Below, piece by piece: positions 45,081 to 56,620 of a stretch of 64,000 nt of DNA (position 1 is the first letter of the stretch; each line of letters opens with the position of its first letter). The stretch spans positions 28,504 to 92,503 of the forward strand of contig JAECUM010012969.1 of assembly GCA_016617855.1 (NCBI GenBank). Reading direction: 5' to 3'. The position numbers and the translations under genes were made by a program. Source of the DNA: Megalonaias nervosa (lineage: Eukaryota > Mollusca > Bivalvia > Unionida > Unionidae). The notes beneath the pieces are model-generated. The model saw nothing but the letters and a program-made list of their open reading frames with translations, did no database searches and was not told where the DNA came from.

Positions 45081-46018
45081 TACAGGAACAAATAAAAGCC
45101 TTTAAAAATTTGTATGGCTGTAGCGGAAACACTCAGACTGATAGCTTAACATGGCAAAAAGATGGGCAAGTGCCCACAAATAAAACAGTGTACAGTTCAA
45201 CATTTGTAAAAGAACTTCAATAAACAGTCTAGTTGTTGTGGAACATGATTGGTGGATTATAGATTGGTATGGCTAAAATACACAATGAAATGCAGAAGAA
45301 ATAAATACACAATAGAAAAATTGAACGCAATGGAAATAAAATAAGCAATGGAAATTATTTTTGTTTTTGAGCTTTTCATTGAAAAAAATCAAAGAAGTTT
45401 TTAACTGTCAGATGCACAAAGATCTGTTTCAATTGTACAATAAAGAAAAACACAATTAATTTTCAAAGCTGACACAAATAATTGTATGAAATGTGCACAT
45501 TTTAGAAAGTACACAAAAAATGGAAATAATCACTCATGAAAAAATGTTCACTGCTGAATATTTTGATACAATAAATCTTCAGCGCAATGGAAACAAAGAA
45601 TGCAGCTGAAATTATTTATTTCATTTGTAAGTGATTTGTTCCACTACTACCTTTTGTTCTGGTAATTTCACTTTTGGGATGATAATTCCCTTTGTTCCAG
45701 TAAATCTTGATACCGGATTATGTCGGAAAACAACATGAGTATATGATGTTGGGATTTGTTTATCACTTATCTATCTAAAGAATGCAAGATCATTTATTCA
45801 TTCACAAGACAGTCTTAACATTCATAATGTAATTCAAACATGGTGGTTCATTTGACATTTAAACAAAGCACAACGTTATTACATATTGGAAATTTTGCTT
45901 TTTTACTAATGTGCCATTTCCAGGAAAATCTAATTCAAACCCCTTTTTTTCTCAGCATAAGAATTAAAAAAAAAAAAAACCCTGACTATTTACACATCTA
46001 GGTTTACTTGGGGAACAA
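45081..46018. other. No gene recognised
   Basis: AT-rich intron sequence; nothing identified except ordinary poly-A runs. Confidence 0.4.
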
Positions 46019-46041
46019 CATATATATATATATATATATAG

Positions 46042-46107
<66 letters not shown>

Positions 46108-46180
46108 GTGTGTGTGTGTGTGTGTGTGTGTATGGAGGATTTATTTATAATAATAATAATAATGATAATAATAATAATAG
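46019..46180. repeat. Compound microsatellite (TA)n-(TG)n-(TAA)n
   Basis: About 43 TA units with one interruption, then 13 TG units, then an interrupted (TAA)n run. The predicted 61-codon ORF here is repeat translation. Confidence 0.95.
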
Positions 46181-46201
46181 CCCAAGAATTTGAGTGAGTG
46201 T

Positions 46202-47141
46202 TGTTACAAGTCTATGCTCTTAAAATAAGTAACAGAAACAAGTGAAAACCAATAAGCTTTGTTAAATTTAACAAATAATTTATTTCTCTAGAATACAAAG
46301 TGAAAATGAGAAAAAAGAACTTACAGTACTGCAAATTAAATCCCTAAACAATCCAAGAATTACAGACATAAATCATAATAAAATAAAGTCCTGAATAAAA
46401 CTCACTACAAGTCCCAAAGAGATCCAAAGCTGAAGGCGATGATGTGTCTGTTATAGTTTACGGAGAGTTGATGTGTCAACAGTCTTCTGTTGAATCACAG
46501 TAATATAATTCCAGGTTTGAATATATTATAAATTCCAGTGATTATCTCTATCCAAGAATTTTCTCAGAGCACATTTGTATTTCCAGAGAAAATAATCACT
46601 TGAATTCAGTACTTTGAAGTAAATAAAATTCAGCCCAAACTGGTCATAGCATAATACAACTTGAAGGTACTAGATGTTAAAGCACGACTGATAAAATCCT
46701 CACAATTGCAATATATATAATTCTCTACTTGACCTCAGGTCACAATTAGCATTTTCTAAAAAAAAAAAAAACATTACTTAATGGAAAATAACCTTCTAAA
46801 ATGATCTAATGAGCTTTGTTTATTTACAACACAACAACCTGTACAATTCATTTAGGACACTCCAAAACCCTGACACAAATCAACATATTTACTCCTTCTT
46901 GTTTACCTGAATAAAAATCCTGATATTAAGTTCATACACATAGAGAATAATGAAGCTCTTATTAGTTGTTTACATAAAATGAAATTTAAGCAAATTTTAA
47001 AAAGTCAATCAGGCCAAGCAAAAATGAACTCAGTTTTGGACATGGTCAATTCCAGCATACAATGTTACATTACAATAGCACGTAATGAAATAAATTATTT
47101 TAAAGCTAACAAATAAACAATTAAATTAAATATACATAACA
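46202..47141 (-). repeat. Complete LTR, family A (reference copy, 940 bp)
   Basis: Begins TGTTACAAG and ends ATACATAACA on the plus strand, so it has TGTTA...TAACA inverted termini. On the minus strand it is immediately preceded by GAGGGAAG, a polypurine tract, which marks it as the 3' LTR of the RNase H fragment at 47277-47748. Related copies: 1-156, 38999-39228, about 50880-50996, 52924-53851 and 54428-54740. Confidence 0.85.
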
Positions 47142-47276
47142 CTTCCCTCATAAAGGAAAAGAAAGATTTAAGCAATAAAGCTTTATGTTTACTACAAGTC
47201 AAACATACATGCGGTGAAAAAATACATAAGATGAAATCTTATGAATGACACAAAGTATACATGAAACAATATATTT

Positions 47277-47748
47277 CTATACATGTAAAAGTGCATCTAC
47301 TATTAAATTGTCTTTTCCCTTGATGTGCTTGATGTCAATATTACATTCCTGCAACAACAAACTCCACCTAAATAATCTGATTTTGTTTTTCATCTTGCCA
47401 ATGAAAGTAAAGGGGTTGTGATCATTAAATACATCAATCGAAGAAGGAGCTGAATCAATGTAGACTTTAAAGTGTTGCAATGCCAATGCCAAAGCCAAAC
47501 CTTCCATCTCGACTGTGGAATAATTTCTCTGGTGCTTATTTAATTTCATAGGAAAATAGCACAATGGATGATCTACACCATTTTCATCTTCTTGAATCAA
47601 TACTGCTCCAACCCCAACATCACTTGCATCAACAGACAGTTTAAATGATAGACTAAAATTTGGAGCTGTAAGAACTGGTGCACTCTTAAGTATGGCCTTT
47701 AACTTATCACAAGTCTCCTGATATTTTTTAGACCAATGAAAATGTAGA
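47277..47748 (-). pseudogene. Gypsy-type RNase H directly upstream of the LTR (family A)
   Basis: Minus-strand reading from 47748: connection KAILKSAPVLTAPNF, RNase H Asp in LSVDASDVG, then IQEDENGVDHPLCYFPMKL, the Glu in YSTVEMEGLALALA, the Asp in FNDHNPFTF and the end GKDNLIVDALLHV. Only 135 bases, with no integrase, separate its end from the polypurine tract and 3' LTR. In ordinary gypsy elements integrase would lie here; its absence fits the Gmr1-like order seen at 35631-38160, though a deletion is possible. Confidence 0.8.
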
Positions 47749-48120
47749 TTTTTGTGGGGGTAAAACTAATTTTAATTATGCAATACTTACCTGTCGTTAT
47801 TGCTTAGCTATCTATTTTCATGCCGAAAATATACCATCTGTATGATGTGAATACATCCTCCTAGAGTGGAGAAAAAGTCAGTATGACCCTTTGACCTTTT
47901 GGACACCACTATGCCGCAGGCCATGCGCACAAGGTAGATGTATATATATGTCATCTCTTTACAGATGACAATTATGCAACATATCAGAGCATGGTGGAAG
48001 GAGGGTATTCGGCAATAGCGACAGACAAGTACTGCACAATTAAAATTAATCCCCCCCCACCAAAAAAAACTTCATTTTAATAGCAGCAATTACTTATCCT
48101 GTTGCTATTGCTTAGCTGAA
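47749..48120. repeat. Inverted repeat plus third direct copy, probably DIRS-like terminus
   Basis: The arm 47749-47807 (TTTTTGTGGGGGTAAAACTA, ..., CTGTCGTTATTGCTTAGC) is matched in inverted orientation by 48010-48066 (GGCAATAGCGACAGACAAGT, ..., CCCCCCCCACCAAAAA). A third, direct copy of the arm's inner half is at 48074-48118. Between the arms are about 200 bases without ORF. It lies downstream (minus sense) of the recombinase fragment. Confidence 0.65.
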
Positions 48121-48289
48121 TTTGTCAGTAAGGTGGGTAGGCTGATGTCAAACTGATCAAATATAGAAAAATTAAATGTACTCACCATAGAGGGAGAGGT
48201 CCCCTTCTACAGAATATTCATGTCTCTCTGAGTAAAATGCTGTGCCATAACAATGAGACCCAGAGAAAAAAAATGCCTGTGCTCTGTTG

Positions 48290-49640
48290 TGCTAATGAGC
48301 GTTGGTAAAAGGAGGAAAAGGTGTTATGGGTGTGACAAAAAGCTGCTTTCATAATATCCTCCAGAGTGGAATGATTAAAGTAGGCCCTTGAGGTAGCAAC
48401 AGCTCAAACCTCATGGGCTTATGTTTCATAAAGGTGGCGTCTCGATCAGTGAGAGACTCGTATGCTTGTTTGATTGTCTTGATAATCCACCGGGAGATAG
48501 TGGCAGCTGAAATGTCAACAGAGCCCTTAATAGGGAGAAAGAGACATTTCCTACCCTTTCTTTTTGCTTTGGAGACATTAAGATAGAAGCAAAGAGCACG
48601 CATGGGGCATAAAAGTCTATCTTGATTATCCCCTGCGCATATTTTACTGAGACTGGGAATCTCTCATGGGTAAGGGGGCTACTGAAGGTAACTGATGTTT
48701 TTTGCAAGAAAACCAGGTTGGCAGAGAAGGGAAATGGATTCGTAGTTCCCATTAAACCTAAGACAGCCAGAGTCAAGGGACAAGGCATGAATTTCACTTC
48801 TTCATCTTGCTGAGGTAAGGGTGAGAAGGAACACAGTTTTGAGTGTGAGATCCAAAAAGGAATCTTCATTTAATGGTTCATAAGGTGTTTTGGTTAAAGA
48901 CCAAAGAACACAGGAAAGATTCCATCTAGGCACAATGGTGCAAGAGACCGGTCTCTGATGCTCAAAAAACTTTACAAGATTGGCAAGATGTGGATCTGAA
49001 CCAACGTCTGTGCCCTGTGAGAATTTAAGTGTGTTGGAGATGGCAGCTGGATATCCTTTGATAGTGGATACTTAACATCTTTTGGTCTCAAAGAGGAACA
49101 AAAGGAAATCAGCAATGGAAGTTACAGATTGGTGGATTGGAGCAACATGTTTCCTATTGCACCAATCACAGAAGATTCTCCACCTGGCATCATAAACTTT
49201 GGATGTAGAAGGTCTCCTGGCTTTAATGATGCAACTGGAGACTCTGTCCGAAACCTTGTTCTGGCGGAGTGATTGTTTGAGATGAGCCAGGCGTGAAGGT
49301 GGAGAATGTCTGGGCTGTTGTGGAAAAGGCATCCCCGGTGTGGTGACTGGAGATCCCTCCTGTGTGGTAGAGACCTGAATCGATCTATCAAGAGGTCTAG
49401 GAGATCGCTGAACCATGGTCATTGGGGCCACAATGGGCAATGAGAATGATACAAGCAGTGGAAGTTTGGACTCTTTGCAGAACTTGTGGTAGCAGTCAGA
49501 AAGGTGGGAAAGCATATGCGAATAGGCAATCCACTGGAAGCTGAATGCATCGACTGTTGTTGTTCTCTGATCTGGGACAGGAGACACGTAAAAGGGAAGT
49601 TTGTTGTTGAGCTAAGTTGCAAACAAGTCCACTAGAGGTC
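48290..49640 (-). pseudogene. Second DIRS-like element: RNase H end and tyrosine recombinase, decayed
   Basis: The minus strand starts at about 49640 with the C-terminal pol block QLNNKLPFYVSPVPDQ and DAFSFQW. A further frame leads into the recombinase: SRLAHLKQSLRQNKVSD, ARRPSTSKVYDARWRIFCDW (core-binding domain), then SARRRSEIHALS with the first catalytic Arg, and LCPMRALCFYLNVS. Near 48404 the HxxR box reads His-Glu-Val-stop: TGA (48404-48406 on the plus strand as TCA) stands where the catalytic Arg codon CGA is expected, followed by AVATSRAYFNHSTLEDIMKA in the same frame. There are at least three frame changes. It is a different family from the element at 19806. Confidence 0.8.
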
Positions 49641-50340
49641 TTCCCCAAAAGGAAAACAGGGAAAGTTAACATATTTAATGATCGATCAAGGGCTTCATGC
49701 TAATGTCGAACTTAGTCAAATTCTGTACAGGTATTTTGGAGACATAATTTGAGCTTTATTTTTTTATATTTTCAGCAATGGCAGCCACACTGACATATTT
49801 TGATGTGATATAAAATCATTTGAACAAATAGGAAAAGTCTGAATGCCAGAATGCTTTCTGTGACATTCAATCAAATTCTGTTCAGCAGTTTTCAATGAAA
49901 AGTCATTTGAACGGTTTTCCATTTAAAATGATGCAGCCAAATCTGATGGTGGTTGTGTAGCATTTGTACAAACCTGAAAGGCCTTCCAGACAAACTACTG
50001 TCTTCCAGATTTCGTCAAATTATGTTCAGAGGTTTTGCTGATTGTGGATTGGCATCATTTGTATAAACTTGAAAGAGATTTTAGCCATAAAGTTCTCTGC
50101 CAAGTTTGGCTGGGAGAAGCTGAAAAATAGAAATTGTTGAAGGGCAATGCACAATAGATGAAGGGCCATACTTAAAGCCACCTGAGTGAACAATATTTAA
50201 AACTGAAGATGATAACTAGCAAAAGGCAACTTTACACCAACTGGCTGATATCCATTCCAGTTTGATTGAACTTATCAACAAGCTGAACCTGAAAGGTTTC
50301 CAAAGGATGAACAGACAGATGGACAGTTGGACAAAAAGAG
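49641..50340. repeat. Non-coding; three degenerate ~150-bp repeat units
   Basis: TCAAATT(C/A)TGT(T/A)CAG recurs at 49716, 49871 and 50015, each followed within 60-90 bases by a CATTTG(A/T)AC-type word. No ORF. Probably an interspersed non-autonomous repeat with internal periodicity. Confidence 0.45.
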
Positions 50341-50387
50341 ATATGCTATATAACCCTTTCACCCAAGATGTAGGAAAAATTACTTAC

Positions 50388-50702
50388 ACCAGACATCTAC
50401 AATAAGTTGTTTGGATGTTGCAGGATGCATCTGACTAGGAATGGATCCATCACAGTAGATTGTCTGATTTCTGCGGTCTCTCATCATTACAAGGGTAATA
50501 TTGCTAGTCAGCACGTGCAGTGTATTGGTATCTGTGTCCAAGACAGTTATGTTGTCAGTCACTTGACTGTTTCCAAGCCACCATCTAATGATAGGTACAG
50601 GCCGAGATGCACTAGAGATGCAACTAAGACTTTGGGAAACTCCTTCATAGAACACCACCATTCCACTCCCAGAAGCAATCAGAGTGACATTAGTCACATT
50701 CA
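50388..50702 (-). CDS. Exon of Ig-superfamily gene: Ig domain 2
   Basis: A 315-base exon, phase 1-1, with acceptor CTTTTATTTCAG and the strong donor GTAAGT. The Ig signature is clear: QSLSCISSASRPVPIIRWWL (first Cys and core Trp) and NQTIYCDGSI (second Cys). Several N-glycosylation sites occur (NVTN, NITV, NITL, NQTI). The SRPVPIIRWW block closely resembles SRPTPIIDWY in the exon at 60938, so these two domains arose by exon duplication. A tRNA-derived SINE sits 380 bases upstream in the intron. Confidence 0.82.
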
Positions 50703-50879
50703 CTGAAATAAAAGCATGCTAATGTGGTAAACAGCAGGTAAGCCAGGTATTTTTGTGGGGGAATTCCAATAACCATGACCCAGACCCTAATACATATGTT
50801 TATTCTAATATTTAACCCACACTCTTACTAAAATATTAGCTACATATTATTTATTTAGCAAAATCAAAACAGCATCAGT

Positions 50880-50996
50880 GTCACTAGTCAGGTCATGAAC
50901 TTGATTTTGGACAAGGTCAAATCCAAAATAAAATTATATATAACATATAATTATGAAGGAAAAAACTAATAGATAAAAATTAAATATACATAATAC
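50880..50996 (-). repeat. LTR family A fragment (5' end)
   Basis: GATTTTGGACAAGGTCAA and the terminal ATTAAATATACATAATACTT match the right-hand end of the reference LTR (47026-47141). Only about 115 bases remain. Confidence 0.5.
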
Positions 50997-51079
50997 TTTG
51001 GACTCTAGATCTAATATATGGATATGCCTATACTGGTGGTTTTCTGGGTGGTTATCAACTTATAAAAATTTTATGTGAT

Positions 51080-51081
<2 letters not shown>

Positions 51082-51110
<29 letters not shown>

Positions 51111-51408
51111 ATTTGGATTTTTAACGTAGCTTTAAAAAAATTTCAGTCATATCGCTATGATGTCTGCAGTGTGGCAGTTTATAGCAATGTCTAGCACTGG
51201 GTCATCATGCCGCAGACATGTAGCATGATGTCCCACCCAGTCACATTATCCTGAAACCAGGCCGACCAGTCCTAACACTAACCTCTTAATGCTGAGTACC
51301 AAGCGAGGCAGCTGTTAGTACCATTTTTATAAGTCTTTGGTATGACTCGGCTGGAGATAGAACCCACGACCTCCCGCATCCTAGGTGGACGCTCTAACCA
51401 CTAGGCTG
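51082..51408 (-). repeat. tRNA-derived SINE with 10-bp target duplication
   Basis: On the minus strand: box A TAGTGGTTAGAGCGTC, box B GGTCGTGGGTTC, a body with GGATAATGTGACTGGGTGGG, and a (CA)n tail. It is bordered by TATGTGATGT on both sides (51072-51081 and 51409-51418). The body resembles SINE sequence I know from bivalves (recall), one of the main clues to the host. Confidence 0.8.
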
Positions 51409-51418
51409 TATGTGATGT

Positions 51419-52923
51419 ATTCTGTTCCATTCGTAGATACTGCATGTCAGCTCTGGCCCTACACATTTCTACCAAACCTATTTATATATCACAATAAAGC
51501 AAAGTATTCATTAATCTGTTATAGGCTCCTGCAAGTATCAAAGTGATCAACAATGCATGCATGTGAAGTGGCAATAATAAAAAAAATGAATAATGGTAGC
51601 ATTCATTTTTCTGCATGAGTACAGAGACATAACATCATTCCCTGCAGTTGCCTCTTTTTATATATGTCCATAGAAACCTGCATATCTAAAGCTGTTCCCC
51701 ATTATTTATAAAATTCCATTTATCTGACTTATGCTTCTTATCATCAAGCATGTGATACCTGTCAGTGTTGTTATCAGTGTAAGTGTTATGAACAGTATGA
51801 AAAAGTATCATTATGATGATGGTGATTACTATTATTATTATTATTATTATTATAATCTGCTGCCAGAACAAAAAAATGGCAGTGATGTTCTTACTAAATA
51901 AAAACTTTAAAATGTATATACTTAATGTTTCCTTTGAGAGAGTGAGAGAGAGAGAGACCTATCCCATTCTGCCAGCATTCTATATAGAATTAGGCTTCAT
52001 AAATTTTGCTTTTAAAAAAGAAAGTCAAATAATAAAATCCTGTATGATGAAATGTGGTTTTCTGAGACAGACACCTAATTCAGCATTGAGACCTTAACAG
52101 TGGTTACTCCCCTTGTTTACAGTGTTGAGACTGGTTTACAAACCTCCAAATCTGCATGTAACATGTCTGAGATAGGTGGCACTCTACAGTTTCGTTATTT
52201 CGCATAGATTTTTAAAGAAAGAGAATTTCCCTGGTTTTACTCACTGGTTATATTGGCTATTTAAAAAAGACCTTGTATATCTTGTCTATTGCTCAAAGAA
52301 CATTTAATTCCCTTTATTTTGGTGTATCAATGATGCATGTAATATGGGTTATAGAGTTTACAGCTTGCCTTACTTCAGATGTGCACTTTTCAAAAAACTG
52401 CTAGCTCCACTTGGTCATTTTCACTTCACTTATTTGACATTTTATATATTTGCTAATTCATTGCACTTTCAGAAGCTTGTTTTGTCTAGTCTGGCAAAAT
52501 TCGTTTTCCCTATTTTAATAACTGCCAAAGATAGTGTATTTTAGACTAATTCAGGCTGATTTTTTTAGCTCAAAAGAGAGGTCATTTTAGTTAGCTGTGT
52601 GCTTAGATCATACAATTTCCACAAGTACAATATCCAAAGAAATTTCTGCCACAGTACATGAAAGTAACATACAAGTATACCAATATTCTCTCCACTGTGC
52701 ATGTTGCAAATGTAAATGGCTTCACCTTACACCAATAACTCTCTCAGAAGTTCATAATATCTGTAGATCATCCCCATACTAGAACATAGAACTACCATGT
52801 CAGCCTCATTTTAAAACAGGCTATACTTTCAAAATTGAACTGTCACAATTTAGCACATAACTTCGGGAAATTTAATTACAAGCAATACCAATATGTGTGC
52901 AGCAATTGATTATGGAACCCCAG
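51419..52923. other. No gene recognised
   Basis: AT-rich intron with an (ATT)n run at 51829-51854 and a short (GA)n run near 51940. Confidence 0.4.
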
Positions 52924-53851
52924 TATTATGTATATTTAATTTGCATTGTTTGTTAGTTAGGTTTTTTTAATTGTTTAGTTTTTTTATTTCATTACATGCT
53001 ATTTTAATGTAACATTGTATGTTGGACTTGACCTTATTCTGTAAACAACTAATACATAGCTAAAATATTCTCTATGTGTATGGGCTTAATATCAGGATCA
53101 TTATTAATACAAGTAAATATGTTTATTTGGGTCTAGGTCAAGATTATTGGGCTTTACCTGGTCTACCTGACATAATCCAGGTTTTGTATTGTTAATTTTA
53201 GTAATAAGTTTCTAATAATAGCCAATTGTTGTTGTTGTAAACATTAGGATCATTCTAGAGGGTTATTTTCCATTAGGTAATAGGTTTTTTTTTTGAAATT
53301 GCTAATTGTGACCTGAAGTTAAATAGAGGACTATACCATTTCATTACAGAATGGAAACTTCAAGCTTTAAAGATCTAGCACAATCAAGTTGTATTATATG
53401 TTGTAACCAGTAATTTCAGGCTGGAATGTATTTCTTCAAATTACTGAATTCAAGTGATTTGCTTTGGAAATACAAAAGTGCTCTGATACAATTCTTGGAC
53501 AGAGACATTCACTGGAATTTATGGTTAATTCAAACCTGGAATTATATTACTGTGATTCAACAAAAGACTGTTGACACACTAGCATTATACAAGCTACAAC
53601 ATGCATATCAACACCTTCAGCTTTCGAGTTAATTTTGACTTCTGCTAAAAAAAAATTGATTCAAGACTTTACATTATTAGGACTTATGTCCATAATTCAA
53701 AGGATTATTTGGGGATTTAATGCACAATATTGTAAGTTCTTCTTTTTCATTTTCACTTTGTATTCTAGGGAAATAATTATTTGTTGAATTTTACAAAGTT
53801 TGTTGCTTTTCACTCGTCTGTTACTTATTTTTAGAGCATCGATTAGTAATA
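52924..53851 (+). repeat. Solo LTR, family A
   Basis: Full-length, diverged copy of the 46202-47141 LTR in plus orientation (starts TATTATGTATATTTAATTTG, ends near GAGCATCGATTAGTAATA). Flanks CCCAG (52919-52923) and CCCAC (53852-53856) look like a 5-base target duplication with one mismatch. No internal region adjoins it, so it is a recombination product. Confidence 0.75.
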
Positions 53852-54427
53852 CCCACAGATAATTTAAAATCTCAGAATTATCATGTTGGTGAGTAAAATC
53901 ATGATTGTTTATTGATTTTTATTGTTGCTGTTGTTCCGCAGTTTTCCCATATGATTTAGTATGTCAAATGAGGACTTTGTAACCTTTCTCCACACAGTCA
54001 TTGAGATAATAACTTTGCAGATGATTATTATTTACTGCTGAACAAGTACTTTTTGAAGATAGATGTTCATGTGCAAACTAACAATCAAGCATAAAAGAAG
54101 CCATCAACATGGTTTGTTTCCTTTGCCACTGATGTGTTAATGTTACGTGTGACTGACAACCCAAAAGCATAACAGCAGCTCTTCTGCAGGCTTGTTTATG
54201 TTGCCATTATGATATTCAGGTTAAAGTGAAGATGTATCTAGGATGGCATTTTGTGACCATTTGTGAAAGAAACATGATAATTAGTTCAAAATAGTAGTTT
54301 AAATTAAGGTAAAAATGTGAAATCTTAATAATGCTCTTTCTCTTTTTTTATAACATACGTTTATAAAATGCCCTGCCCACAGATCTGTTATTAAGTGCAT
54401 GAATGCATCTTCTTTACTTCACAACAT
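53852..54427. other. No gene recognised
   Basis: Non-coding sequence between two LTR copies. Confidence 0.4.
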
Positions 54428-54740
54428 TGTTAAAAGTCTATGCTCTTAAAATAAGTAACAGAAAAGAGTGAAAGACAACAAGCTTTGTAAAATTTAACAA
54501 ATAATAATTTACTTCCCTAGAATACAAAGTGAAAATGAGACAAAAAAACTTACAGTATTAAGAATTAAATCCCAAAATAATCCAAGAATTACAGACAAAA
54601 GTCCTAATAATATAAAGTCCTGAATAAAACTCAGTACAAATCCCAAAGAAATCCAAAAACTGAAGGTGATGACGTGTCTGTTATAGCTTACAGAGTGTTG
54701 ATGTGTCAACAGTCTTTTGTTGAATCACAGAAATATAATT
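54428..54740 (-). repeat. LTR family A fragment
   Basis: Matches the left third of the reference LTR (TGTTAAAAGTCTATGCTCTT at the start; CAACAGTCTTTTGTTGAATC near the end) and breaks off at about 54740. Confidence 0.8.
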
Positions 54741-55809
54741 CACGTGCTTTTCACCATACAGTACAGAGAATAAGCAACAGAATTTTATAAGTTTTAAAAA
54801 CATTTTACTGAAAAAAAGGCTGTTTCAAAATACTGAGAATAGAAATAGGTTTCCTGGGTCCAACTTAGAGCCTTTTTATGTCTTGGGATTGCTTTTGCTT
54901 GTATCAATTTACAATTGAGTTCACATGATTGTGTCTTGGTGAGGGTGTAGAGAGAGTGGAAAGGATTAAGAAAAAAAAAATTCACCATCTCTCCATGCAT
55001 CTTGATAGAGCTGCTGTGGCAAATTGCAGATAATAGCTCTGCACACCACACTTTCTCATGAAGATGCCAAGACTGTCTTTAAAATCCATTGGTTAAAATA
55101 TATGCCTAGTTGGATGCAGTCTTTGCTGGTTTCAATAGTTTAATGGGGGTTGGAAGTGTCACTAGAGACTAGTTGTCCAAACTTCCCTGCTGGATTCTCG
55201 GAGGGAATCCTGGTCAGAATAGCTAAGACTGACCATTTCATTGCAGAAAGGGGGAGAACATATTTTCAAGTTTAATGGGGACCTTACAGGTAATACAGCA
55301 TTAATAAATGCCTCTGTCCAGTGCATGTTGCAATGCTTTATCAGCACAAATCAACTGTGTAAACATGAGCGTGTGCTTATTACTGTCTTTCAATCAATCT
55401 ATGGCATGGACCAATTAATAGTCAGTATTTGAACAAGATAAACAGTTTTTGAAATTTATTTTTGCTGGGCTTGACTGATAGAATATTGCTTCCTGAATCA
55501 CACTCTTCAAAAAATGAATCATACTTCAACACTATTCCAACAAATGATATAATGTTTTGCATTTTATATATGGAGTAAAAATATGACATCAAAGAAACAT
55601 TGCCGCTGTTCATAAACTTTATTAAAGTTGGCTTCAACATTCTCTTTCAATGCAGTGATGTGACGTTTACTCATTTAGCAAGCAAACTGCACACATTGTG
55701 CAACCCATGGACTATTACCATTAACAGTCCAGAAAACTTAAGTGGCCTAAGCTAGAGTGAATGTAGACTGGCAAAACTGTCTATGAAGCTACTAAGTTAT
55801 ACATCTTAC
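54741..55809. other. No gene recognised
   Basis: Short ORFs on both strands (54794-55051, 55162-55347 minus; 55241-55432 plus) show no domain. Confidence 0.35.
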
Positions 55810-56620
55810 TCAACTTTTGTTGTCTTTAAATCAGCTATGCAGTTCTTTATCTGTGCTCGGAGTTGTTGGTGATTTTCCAATTCTGCAAACATGGTCTCGA
55901 ACTCTGCCATGCTAACTTTTTTACCTTTGATAGCCACCAAATAAAATTTACTAACATGTTCAGACTGTCCAGACTCCTCATGCCAGGTGCAATACAGACA
56001 TGCACTTCTAGCTGATTACCCTTTCTTACTGGCACAAGTGTCATACAATTATAGAAAATATTTTCTTGGGGAATATTTAAATTTCTGGTGATTGTGCGTT
56101 CTGGGGATCTAGCATCCTTTACATTTAAAAACAGACCAATTACACCTGTACTTTTTACATCTACCACTCATCAATGCCCAATAACTGTTACCTGAAGAAT
56201 TGTTTCCTTTTAGAATAACAGTTGAGATCCTTTATGTCTTGAGTCAATGTTGGTGTAAAATTTAAGTTGGTGAACGTAACCGGGATAGATAGAGCTGTGA
56301 ATACCACTTTGCTATAACATAAACAATCCTGGATTGTTTTGACACCTGGTGATGCAGTCAACTTTTGAGCATATGCCTGTGCAATGATTCCAATTTGACT
56401 TCAAGTTGGTTGTGGTACATCAGGGTGATTCCAATGGCAATTTCTACTTGACCCTTAGCAAAATTATATGACAGTTCATACGAGAGTTTAGTAATACCAC
56501 TTTGAGGCCAATATTTGTTGACAAGTGAGGCAAAATTGTTATCGATGTTAGCATCTACTGCCAACTGATCAAGCACCCATTAGTAGATTCTGCAACTTCA
56601 TCACTGCAGTCAAAATTCTT
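55810..56620 (-). pseudogene. Unrecognised pseudogene, about 250 codons in three frames
   Basis: Minus-strand coding-like pieces follow one another. 56576-56375 contains DNNFASLVNKYWPQSG and FAKGQVEIAIGITL; a second frame to about 56205 contains SKVVFTALSIPVTFTN; 56167-55950 contains STGVIGLFLNVKDARSPER, NIPQENIFYNCMTLVPVRKG and EVHVCIAPGMRS; a last frame has KKVSMAEFETMFAELENHQQ before a stop near 55822. The pieces join in order with only small shifts, so this was one protein. No introns are evident, suggesting a retrocopy or a viral or mobile-element gene. I do not recognise the family. Confidence 0.5.

Noticed and set aside
46008..46193. 61-codon ORF of alternating Ile-Tyr
   Set aside because: Translation of the (TA)n/(TG)n microsatellite.
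49072..49622. Separate host gene (171-codon minus ORF)
   Set aside because: Its motifs match the spacer and core-binding domain of a DIRS-type recombinase.
51388..51408. Functional tRNA gene
   Set aside because: Only box A and box B-like elements are present; the cloverleaf is not complete and the sequence is the head of a SINE with target duplications.
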